Assembly (NCBI GenBank): GCA_030150595.1
Contig: JASLFQ010000218.1
Coordinates: 1 to 5,249, forward strand
Source: Aquirhabdus sp.
GTDB taxonomy: Bacteria; Pseudomonadota; Gammaproteobacteria; Pseudomonadales; Moraxellaceae
DNA length: 5,249 nucleotides
Reading direction: 5' to 3'
The notes beneath the pieces are model-generated. The model did no database searches, was not told the origin of the DNA, and saw only the letters and a program-made list of their open reading frames with translations. A program made the translations under genes and the position numbers. Shown in pieces: positions 1-5,249 of the stretch (within the stretch, counting starts at the first letter, position 1; each line of letters starts with the position of its first letter).

Positions 1-740
1 CAAAAATTGCTTTGAATATGAGTAAGCTGTTTTCTGAATACCCAAAAACTATTCTTTTCTGTGCCGAGTCTGGGTTGATTCAGCATAATGATTTTGGCTT
101 CAGAAATAAGAGTAATGTGGTTATTCCTAATGGTATTCCGATTGTTGAATTTGGGTTAGAGAAATCAGTTCATACTCAGCAGACTATCGTGGGATTTGCA
201 GGACGGTATCACGAAGCAAAGGGTTTTCCTTATTTATTTGAGGCAATTGGCATTTTGCAGAGAAAGAGCGACAGTATTTTTTTTCGAATAGCTGGGCGAA
301 ATGTATCGGATAGAAATCAAGAAATTACGGACTTGATTGCACGTCATAAAATTGAGGAAAGTAAAATTACATTGTGTGATCAAGTTGCTGATATGCCTAA
401 ATTCTATAATGAACTTGATTTGTTTGTATTATCTTCAATCACAGAGGGTTTTCCTAATGTCTTAGTTGAGGCTATGGCATCTGGGGTGCCATGTGTTACT
501 ACGGATGTAGGGGATGCTGCTATTATTGTGCGGGACACGGGTTTTGTTGTGAAACCTAGGAGTGCAGCTGCTTTAGCAGAGGCAATTTGGCAATATACAT
601 GCTTATCAAGCGATCAGAAACAATCATTATCAACAAGATGTCGTGAAGTGATTAAACAGAATTATGAGCTGGATGCTGTTGCTAAGAGATATTTAGCACT
701 CTGGACTCAATCTATAGCAATGAGTCGTGGGCAATTATGA
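1..740 (+). CDS. GT4 family glycosyltransferase, C-terminal part (5' end outside window)
   Basis: This is a retaining GT-B fold glycosyltransferase of family 4, expected to add a sugar from a nucleotide donor to an undecaprenyl-diphosphate-linked glycan at the inner face of the inner membrane. The frame is open to the left edge (first full codon at 3-5), and TTG at 12 or ATG at 18 falls inside the domain, so neither is a true start. About 245 residues are visible against a usual 360-380, so roughly 120-130 N-terminal residues are missing. Seen: the inter-domain VVIPNG segment (about 118-135), the donor-domain GFAGRYHEAKG segment with the diphosphate-binding Arg (204-206) and Lys (219-221), and the EX7E motif (Glu codons 444-446 and 468-470) followed by an AMASGVP loop. 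The stop TGA overlaps the next ATG. This part is clearly AT-richer (about 37% GC) than the aminotransferase gene downstream, as is common for serotype-specific glycosyltransferases. Donor and acceptor cannot be read from the sequence. Confidence 0.93.
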   Translation, partial: KIALNMSKLFSEYPKTILFCAESGLIQHNDFGFRNKSNVVIPNGIPIVEFGLEKSVHTQQTIVGFAGRYHEAKGFPYLFEAIGILQRKSDSIFFRIAGRNVSDRNQEITDLIARHKIEESKITLCDQVADMPKFYNELDLFVLSSITEGFPNVLVEAMASGVPCVTTDVGDAAIIVRDTGFVVKPRSAAALAEAIWQYTCLSSDQKQSLSTRCREVIKQNYELDAVAKRYLALWTQSIAMSRGQL

Positions 741-1876
741 AATTCCTTTTAATTGCCAGTTATCCTCTTTCGATCATTAAGTTTCGTGGTGCTTTAATTC
801 AAGCTTTGCGCGAAAAAGGTTTAGAAATTCATATTGCTGCACCTGATTTCGATACTTGCCCTGAAGAACGATTACAGCTACAAAGAATGGGTTATACCGT
901 ACATGATATCTCTATGCAACGGACGGGCACTAATCCAATCGCTGATGGCAAAACGTTGTGGGCACTGTTCCGTTTAATGCAAAATATTCAACCTGATTTT
1001 GTGCTGGGATATACCATTAAGCCTGTGATTTATGGGACGTTTGCGGCGTGGCTAGCGCGTGTACAGCATCGTTTTGTTTTAGTGACTGGATTGGGATACG
1101 CCTTTCAAGGTGTGGACAGCCAACATACGAAACAATCTTTCTTTCAGAAGCTTGTGTACAAGCTTTATGCAGTAGCATTGGGTCGCGCTGAAAAAATTTT
1201 TTTTCAGAATCCAGATGATGAACTATTGTTTCGGCAAATGCAGATTGTTCAGCCAGATGCCAAAACGGTCATTGTGAATGGTTCTGGTGTGAGCGTGCTT
1301 GAGTATGTTGTTGCTCCATTGCCATGCGATGATCATCAGTTAGCTATTCATTTTTTGTTAATTGCTCGATTGTTGGGTGATAAGGGTGTTCGCGAATATG
1401 CTCAAGCGGCTAAATTAATCAGTGCGAAATATCCGCAAGTACAATTCAGCCTTGTTGGTTGGGTTGATGAAAATCCTGATTCGATTGCACAAGCTGAGCT
1501 TGATGAGTGGATTACAGATAAACGACTAAAATTCTGGGGTAAGCTGTCTGATGTACGCCCTGCAATTGCTGAGTGTTCAGTTTACGTACTGCCTTCTTAT
1601 CGAGAAGGCACGCCGCGCACTGTTTTAGAAGCAATGGCGATGGGTCGGGCTGTGATTACTACGGATGCCCCAGGCTGTCGAGAAACTGTGGTTGATGGTA
1701 TAAACGGGTTCTTGGTTCCAGTGAAATCGGTGAATGCTTTGGTTCGTGCGATGGAGGCCTTTATTCAACGACCAGAACTGATCGGGCTAATGGGTGCAGA
1801 ATCTCGTAAAATTGCAGAGAATAAATTTGATGTAAATGCTGTAAATCAGGTCATGTTGCGAGAAATGGGGCTATAA
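737..1876 (+). CDS. GT4 family glycosyltransferase, PglA/CapM-like
   Basis: A complete 379-residue GT-B glycosyltransferase, normal length for the family. The N-terminal acceptor domain starts with a beta strand (MKFLLIASYPL) and a KFRG turn at residues 15-18. It also has the TIKPVIYG motif (93-100) and VTGLGYAF (116-123), which are typical of the PglA/CapM branch acting on undecaprenyl-PP-sugars. The donor domain has Arg211 and Lys216 in ARLLGDKG and the EX7E pair Glu290/Glu298, followed by AMAMGRAVITT. The ATG overlaps the preceding stop (ATGA, 737-740), so translation is probably coupled; no strong Shine-Dalgarno is seen. It lies 3 nt before the PglC-type initiating transferase. In Campylobacter, PglA adds the second sugar to the PglC product, so adding sugar two is the most economical guess here, but this rests on family and position. 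The exact sugar is unknown. A run of A6T8 lies at 1191-1204. Confidence 0.95.
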   Translation: MKFLLIASYPLSIIKFRGALIQALREKGLEIHIAAPDFDTCPEERLQLQRMGYTVHDISMQRTGTNPIADGKTLWALFRLMQNIQPDFVLGYTIKPVIYGTFAAWLARVQHRFVLVTGLGYAFQGVDSQHTKQSFFQKLVYKLYAVALGRAEKIFFQNPDDELLFRQMQIVQPDAKTVIVNGSGVSVLEYVVAPLPCDDHQLAIHFLLIARLLGDKGVREYAQAAKLISAKYPQVQFSLVGWVDENPDSIAQAELDEWITDKRLKFWGKLSDVRPAIAECSVYVLPSYREGTPRTVLEAMAMGRAVITTDAPGCRETVVDGINGFLVPVKSVNALVRAMEAFIQRPELIGLMGAESRKIAENKFDVNAVNQVMLREMGL

Positions 1877-1879
1877 ACG

Positions 1880-2488
1880 ATGAAGCGAGTATTTGATTTT
1901 TTGGCGGCTTCTATCGCACTCATTATTTTTTCTCCTATATTGCTCGTGGTTGCGATATTAGTTCGTAGAAGATTAGGCTCACCTATTTTATTTAGTCAAG
2001 TGCGTCCAGGTCTTAAGGGCAAACCATTCAAAATGGTCAAGTTCAGAACGATGTTGGATGCAAATGATGCTCAAGGAAACCCCTTGCCAGATGATCAACG
2101 TTTAACTTCGTTTGGGCGCTTTTTACGTTCAACCAGTTTGGATGAGCTGCCAGAACTTTGGAATGTGCTTAAAGGTGAAATGAGTCTAGTCGGACCTCGT
2201 CCATTACTGATGGAATATTTGCCCTTATATTCAGTAGAACAAGCAAAACGTCATAACGTGAGACCTGGTGTGACAGGATGGGCGCAGGTGAATGGACGTA
2301 ATGCAATTAGTTGGGAAGAAAAATTTAAGCTAGATACATGGTATGTGGAACATCGATCATTTATTTTGGATCTGAAAATTATTTTATTGACGATTAAAAA
2401 AGTACTCATTCGTGATGGTATTAGTGCGGATGGTGAAGTGACGATGTCTAAGTTTACTGGTACACATGAGAGTCCGCGTCATGACTGA
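1880..2488 (+). CDS. pglC: PglC-type undecaprenyl-phosphate sugar-1-phosphate transferase (initiating)
   Basis: A small monotopic phosphoglycosyl transferase of 202 residues, the size of Campylobacter PglC and lacking the extra membrane domains of WbaP/WcaJ. It moves a sugar 1-phosphate from a UDP-sugar to undecaprenyl phosphate, the first membrane step of glycan assembly. Seen: an N-terminal hydrophobic re-entrant helix (about residues 4-28) with the helix-breaking Ser18-Pro19, the KFRTM motif (54-58), the catalytic Asp88-Glu89 dyad in [15 protein letters not shown] (104-108), and [14 protein letters not shown] (128-141). The offsets of SP and DE agree with those of characterised PglC proteins. 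GGGG at 1867-1870 lies 9 nt before the ATG and may serve as ribosome binding site; the gap to the previous gene is 3 nt. Its 3' end overlaps the acetyltransferase by 8 nt. With PglD- and PglE-type genes following, the likely substrate is UDP-N,N'-diacetylbacillosamine or an isomer. The family and reaction are secure; the sugar is inferred. Confidence 0.93.
   Translation: MKRVFDFLAASIALIIFSPILLVVAILVRRRLGSPILFSQVRPGLKGKPFKMVKFRTMLDANDAQGNPLPDDQRLTSFGRFLRSTSLDELPELWNVLKGEMSLVGPRPLLMEYLPLYSVEQAKRHNVRPGVTGWAQVNGRNAISWEEKFKLDTWYVEHRSFILDLKIILLTIKKVLIRDGISADGEVTMSKFTGTHESPRHD
2468..2472 (+). promoter_or_regulatory. Ribosome binding site deciding the pglD start
   Basis: GAGAG lies inside the 3' end of pglC, 8 nt before ATG 2481. 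The competing ATG at 2466 has only a T/C/A-rich stretch before it with no purine block. This favours the 220-residue product over the 225-residue one. Confidence 0.5.
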
Positions 2489-3143
2489 GCCACTATTTGG
2501 TATATACGGCGCAAGTGGCTGTGGTCGAGGAATAATGCCTTTGGCTCGTGAAAAGGTACTGCAACAAGGGATTTCACTCGAGCGGTTGGTTTTTATTGAC
2601 GATGGACAAAATGTCCCTTCGTTAGTAAATGGTCATTGCGTTTTAAAGTATGCAGAGTTTCTCGCATCAGATGCGTCGGAACGCAGAGTGAGTATTGCAA
2701 TTGCGAATAGTACAGTTCGTGAGAAAATTGCATTACAACTGCAGCATGATCACGTACTCGCTTGGTCAATTCATGCAAATAATTGTGTGATTATGGATAA
2801 TGTAGACGTGGGTGAGGGTGCTCTTTTAAGTCCTTTTGTAACGTTAACTTCTAATATTCGTATCGGTAAACATTTTCAAGCGAATTTATATAGTTATGTT
2901 GAGCATGACTGTGTGATTGGTGATTTTGTCACTTTCGCACCTAGTGTACGATGCAATGGCAATATTATTATTGAAGACCATGCTTATATCGGGACTGGTG
3001 CCGTCATTAAACAAGGCACTCTGCAGCAGCCTTTAGTCATTGGTCGTGGTGCAATTGTCGGTATGGGAGCAGTTGTTACCAAAAGCGTTCCTGCTGGTGT
3101 GACTGTTGTGGGCAATCCTGCTCGGATATTGGTTAAATCATAA
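2481..3143 (+). CDS. pglD: PglD/NeuD-family sugar O/N-acetyltransferase
   Basis: A 220-residue acetyl-CoA-dependent acyltransferase of the left-handed beta-helix (hexapeptide) class. In this context it should acetylate the C4 amino group of a UDP-4-amino-4,6-dideoxy sugar. The N-terminal Rossmann-like substrate-binding part begins IYGASGCGRG (residues 8-17), where the glycine-rich loop holds the UDP-sugar. From about residue 95 onward come hexapeptide turns, with the catalytic base His142 followed by Asp143 in VEHDCVIGD, then FAPSVRCNGN, and a final GNPA near the C terminus as in other family members. I chose ATG 2481 over the in-frame ATG at 2466. It has GAGAG (2468-2472) 8 nt upstream, gives the usual short lead before the glycine loop, and overlaps pglC by 8 rather than 23 nt. 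The overlap suggests coupled translation. Neisseria carries the equivalents of this gene and pglC as one fused protein (PglB). NeuD-type sialic acid O-acetyltransferases are close relatives, but no sialic acid genes are nearby. Confidence 0.9.
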   Translation: MTEPLFGIYGASGCGRGIMPLAREKVLQQGISLERLVFIDDGQNVPSLVNGHCVLKYAEFLASDASERRVSIAIANSTVREKIALQLQHDHVLAWSIHANNCVIMDNVDVGEGALLSPFVTLTSNIRIGKHFQANLYSYVEHDCVIGDFVTFAPSVRCNGNIIIEDHAYIGTGAVIKQGTLQQPLVIGRGAIVGMGAVVTKSVPAGVTVVGNPARILVKS

Positions 3144-3170
3144 ATTATCGGTTTTTGAGATCAACGCTTT

Positions 3171-4352
3171 ATGTTAAACACTCCTTTTTCACCGTGGCCT
3201 AGTTTCAGTCAACAAGAAGCGGATGCTGTATCGCAGGTCTTATTATCCAATAAAGTCAATTATTGGACTGGGTCAGAGTGCCGGGAGTTTGAGAAAGAGT
3301 TTGCAGCATGGTGCAATGTGTCTCATGCCGTTGCTCTGAGTAATGGAACCGTTGCTTTAGATTTGGCACTTAAAGCCTTGAATGTTGGTGCTGGTGATGA
3401 GGTCATTGTGACGCCTCGCACGTTTCTTGCATCTGTAAGTTCTATTGTGACTGCCGGCGCGATTCCAGTTTTTGCTGATGTGGATCGAGATTCACAGAAC
3501 ATTACTCCAGATACGGTCGCAAAAGTGATTACGCCACGTACGAAAGCGATCATTGCTGTACACCTCGCAGGTTGGCCATGCGATATGGATGGTTTAATGG
3601 CTTTGGCAAAACAACATGACCTTGTTGTCATTGAGGATTGTGCGCAGGCACACGGTGCGTTGTGGCATGGCAAACCCGTTGGTGGCCTAGGGCATGCCGC
3701 TGCATGGTCATTTTGTCAGGATAAGATCATGACCACAGGTGGTGAAGGGGGTATGTTCACGACAAATGATCAAGCACTATGGTCAAGCGCATGGTCATAT
3801 AAGGATCATGGCAAGAGTTTTGATGCTGTTTACAATCGCCAACACGCTCCGGGGTTTCGCTGGCTGCATGAATCATTTGGAACCAATTGGCGGATGCTGG
3901 AAATGCAAGGGGTGATTGGTCGAATACAGTTGCAGAGAATGAATGCTTGGCATGACGCTCGAAAGAACAATGCATCACATATTCTTGCAGCGTGTGCTGA
4001 ATTTCCCGCGCTGCGTGTACCACCTATACCAAAGGATATTGTACACGCATGGTATCGGGCGTATGCTTTCGTTCGTCCAGAACGCTTGCAAGCGGGGTGG
4101 AGTCGAGATCGCATTATGAATGAGATCGTCGCGCGTGGTGTACCTTGTTACTCTGGTTCATGTTCAGAAGTTTATTTAGAAAAAGCATTTGATGGTACGG
4201 ATTGGCGTCCAACGGAGCCATTACCTGTTGCGCACGAGCTTGGGGAAACAAGTCTGATGTTTTTAACGCATCCAACTTTAACGTCTTTAGAAATTGAAAA
4301 GACTTGCCAAGTGGTGCGTCAAGTCATGTCTGAGGCACAGTTCTCGCATTAG
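3171..4352 (+). CDS. DegT/DnrJ/EryC1/StrS family PLP aminotransferase (PglE-type)
   Basis: A 393-residue fold-type I PLP aminotransferase of the nucleotide-sugar family. It should convert a UDP-4-keto-6-deoxy-HexNAc to the 4-amino sugar with glutamate as amino donor, supplying the acetyltransferase encoded just upstream. Seen: SNGT (57-60) for cofactor phosphate contact, TPRTF (81-85), EDCAQAHGA (155-163) with Asp156 and Gln159 at the PLP ring, and the Schiff-base lysine Lys185 in FCQDKIMTTGGEGG. The GTNWRMLEMQ segment follows near residue 240. All active-site residues are present and length is normal. The ATG at 3171 gives the usual MLNTPFSPWPSF opening for this subgroup; the ribosome site is weak (GAGA at 3157-3160, 10 nt upstream). 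A 27-nt gap separates it from pglD. GC is about 46% over 3241-3600, higher than in the first glycosyltransferase gene. The family is certain; the product could be the gluco (bacillosamine) or galacto epimer, which motifs alone do not settle. No dehydratase is present in the window to make its substrate. Confidence 0.93.
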   Translation: MLNTPFSPWPSFSQQEADAVSQVLLSNKVNYWTGSECREFEKEFAAWCNVSHAVALSNGTVALDLALKALNVGAGDEVIVTPRTFLASVSSIVTAGAIPVFADVDRDSQNITPDTVAKVITPRTKAIIAVHLAGWPCDMDGLMALAKQHDLVVIEDCAQAHGALWHGKPVGGLGHAAAWSFCQDKIMTTGGEGGMFTTNDQALWSSAWSYKDHGKSFDAVYNRQHAPGFRWLHESFGTNWRMLEMQGVIGRIQLQRMNAWHDARKNNASHILAACAEFPALRVPPIPKDIVHAWYRAYAFVRPERLQAGWSRDRIMNEIVARGVPCYSGSCSEVYLEKAFDGTDWRPTEPLPVAHELGETSLMFLTHPTLTSLEIEKTCQVVRQVMSEAQFSH

Positions 4353-4404
4353 AGCGTCATAGTGAATGTTTTTGGTTAGTTGTGTTGGTGATTTGAAAGC
4401 ATCA

Positions 4405-4422
4405 ATGTCAATGTCTATGTCA
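4405..4422 (+). repeat. Three tandem hexamers (ATGTCA/ATGTCT/ATGTCA)
   Basis: Three head-to-tail 6-bp units, identical except for the last base of the middle one, lie in the gap between the aminotransferase gene and wzi. They also supply three in-frame ATG codons opening a 14-codon reading frame (4405-4449). Function unknown; three short units could arise by chance slippage. Confidence 0.5.
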
Positions 4423-4433
4423 GCATGTATTCT

Positions 4434-4460
4434 TTGTCGGAAGATCTAGTCGCTGATAAT
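4434..4460 (+). promoter_or_regulatory. Weak sigma70 promoter candidate for wzi
   Basis: TTGTCG (4434-4439, 4 of 6 to the -35 consensus) and GATAAT (4455-4460, 5 of 6 to the -10 consensus) are separated by 15 nt, which is shorter than the preferred 17. A transcript would begin about 24 nt before the wzi ATG. An alternative -35 is TTGAAA at 4393-4398 (5 of 6), but at 17-nt spacing it pairs only with the poor TATGTC at 4416. The 138-nt gap, against gaps of at most 27 nt between the upstream genes, is the main reason to suspect a separate promoter. No clear stem-loop terminator is visible after the aminotransferase stop. Confidence 0.3.
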
Positions 4461-4490
4461 CATTTAGTCAGAAAAAGAATAGAGGGTGAA

Positions 4491-5249
4491 ATGTCTAGAA
4501 AATTAAAAACGATGATCGTGCTTGGGCTATTTTCCTGTGTAATCGAAGCAAATGCGGCTGGACTAATCACGTCAAACATGGATTTACGTCAGGATCTCGC
4601 ATGGTTGTCTGATCGAGGGGTGATTAATATTAGCCTTTCAACGTGGCCAATGAGTCAAGAAGAGATTGAGTCGGCTTTAGCGAGCGCGCATCCTTCGAAT
4701 GATTTGGAATCAGAAACGGTTGCACGAATTCAAAGACAACTGCGGGATTTAAAATCGAGTGCTTTTGTAAAAGCACAAGTATCTACAGATCATCAGGACT
4801 TTCCACATACATTTGCTGAGTCAAGTTATAGTAATCAAGATTTAATGCTGGGCGGTCGATATAGTGCTGATCATGTTGACGTCCAATTACAGGCTAATGT
4901 GGAAGGAGATCAACAGGTTCGTGATAACTCAAAAATTAATATGCAGGGGTCGTATGCTGCTATTGAAGGTTGGAACCAATGGCTGTCTTTCGGTCAAGTT
5001 TCCGAATGGTGGGGGCCCGGTTATGATGGCAGTTTGATTCGCTCAGATGCAGCACGACCCGTACCAGGATTTACCTTACAACGCGCAGATCAATCCCCGT
5101 TTGAAACTCCTTGGTTATCGTGGATAGGTCGTTGGCAATATCAGTTGATCGCAGGGCAGCTGATGCAATATAACGCGGTGCCCGATGCGAAGTTGTTGGG
5201 TGCTAGATTCACAATAATGCCGACAAATTATTTAGAATTAGGTGCATCT
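4491..5249 (+). CDS. wzi: Wzi capsule assembly outer-membrane protein, N-terminal half (3' end outside window)
   Basis: Wzi is an outer-membrane beta-barrel lectin that attaches capsular polysaccharide to the cell surface. The visible 253 residues run to the window edge in frame; full-length Enterobacteriaceae Wzi is about 480. A signal peptide is seen: basic start (SRKLK), hydrophobic core 8-18, and likely cleavage at ANA|A (22/23). The mature start has DLRQDLAWLSDRGVIN (31-46) and LSTWP (49-53), the periplasmic helical segment seen in Wzi. It continues with VQLQANVEG (131-139), WNQWLSFGQV (161-170), WWGPGYDGSLIR (173-184) and later barrel strands such as WQYQLIAGQLMQYNAVP (215-231). These segments match E. 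coli Wzi nearly residue for residue from memory. AGAGGG (4481-4486) sits 4 nt before the ATG and supports this start. It stands 138 nt after the aminotransferase gene, possibly with its own promoter. Its presence indicates that the locus makes a capsule exported by the Wza/Wzc route, although wza, wzb and wzc are not in view. Confidence 0.94.
   Translation, partial: MSRKLKTMIVLGLFSCVIEANAAGLITSNMDLRQDLAWLSDRGVINISLSTWPMSQEEIESALASAHPSNDLESETVARIQRQLRDLKSSAFVKAQVSTDHQDFPHTFAESSYSNQDLMLGGRYSADHVDVQLQANVEGDQQVRDNSKINMQGSYAAIEGWNQWLSFGQVSEWWGPGYDGSLIRSDAARPVPGFTLQRADQSPFETPWLSWIGRWQYQLIAGQLMQYNAVPDAKLLGARFTIMPTNYLELGAS

Noticed and set aside
12..20. TTG at 12 or ATG at 18 as the true start of the first glycosyltransferase
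   Set aside because: The frame is open upstream to the window edge, and these codons fall in the middle of a GT4 protein, which needs another 120 or so residues before this point.
2593..2778. Reverse-strand open frame of 61 codons inside pglD
   Set aside because: It lies wholly within a well-supported gene, shows no recognisable motif, and its translation looks like an antisense shadow.
3323..3673. Reverse-strand open frame of 116 codons inside the aminotransferase gene
   Set aside because: It is antisense to the conserved SNGT and EDCAQ region; the protein is low in family-like features and rich in Thr/Ala/Ser from complementary codons.
3757..4114. Two overlapping reverse-strand frames (3757-4023 and 3830-4114)
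   Set aside because: Both are antisense to the conserved C-terminal half of the aminotransferase and they overlap each other in different frames; neither has a ribosome site or domain.
4353..4490. Rho-independent terminator after the aminotransferase gene
   Set aside because: No GC-rich stem followed by a T run could be found; the short T run near 4370 has no preceding inverted repeat.
4491..4541. Wzi as a lipoprotein (LFSC at residues 13-16)
   Set aside because: Phe at -2 is a poor lipobox fit, the hydrophobic core before Cys16 would be very short, and the ANA|A site at 22/23 matches the signal peptidase I cleavage expected for Wzi.
4849..4860. GGGCGGTCG as an ops/JUMPstart-like element
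   Set aside because: It lies inside wzi coding sequence and does not match the GGCGGTAG core recruited by RfaH; no JUMPstart-like block is seen anywhere in the window.

Overview
The window is the 3' part of a surface-polysaccharide (capsule or O-antigen type) biosynthesis locus from a Gram-negative proteobacterium, most likely a gammaproteobacterium. The last gene encodes Wzi, an outer-membrane beta-barrel protein that anchors capsule to the cell surface, and its first half closely resembles the Enterobacteriaceae protein as I recall it. The genus cannot be fixed from the sequence. By hand count, base composition is moderately AT-rich and uneven: about 37% GC over the first 360 bases and about 46% over 3241-3600. 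All genes are on the + strand.

Layout: (1) 1-740, the C-terminal two thirds of a GT4 glycosyltransferase whose start lies upstream; (2) 737-1876, a complete PglA/CapM-type GT4 glycosyltransferase, joined to the first by an ATGA overlap; (3) 1880-2488, a PglC-type monotopic phosphoglycosyl transferase that starts a glycan on undecaprenyl phosphate; (4) 2481-3143, a PglD/NeuD-type sugar N-acetyltransferase overlapping gene 3 by 8 nt; (5) 3171-4352, a PglE-type PLP aminotransferase; (6) a 138-nt gap with a hexamer repeat and a weak promoter candidate; (7) 4491 to the window end, the N-terminal half of wzi.

How they fit together: the aminotransferase and acetyltransferase are the last two enzymes for a UDP-4-acetamido-4,6-dideoxy-hexose, in the classic case UDP-N,N'-diacetylbacillosamine (QuiNAc4NAc). 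PglC would move that sugar 1-phosphate to undecaprenyl phosphate, and the two glycosyltransferases would extend it. The first pathway enzyme, a PglF/WbpM-type 4,6-dehydratase, is not in the window and must be encoded elsewhere. Finding wzi directly downstream argues for a capsule repeat unit rather than protein N-glycosylation.

The five biosynthetic genes have gaps of at most 27 nt and look co-transcribed. Nothing here is a clearly new system. The points worth a second look are the dehydratase-less bacillosamine module, the position of wzi, the base-composition step between glycosyltransferase and sugar genes, and T8 tracts in both glycosyltransferase genes.
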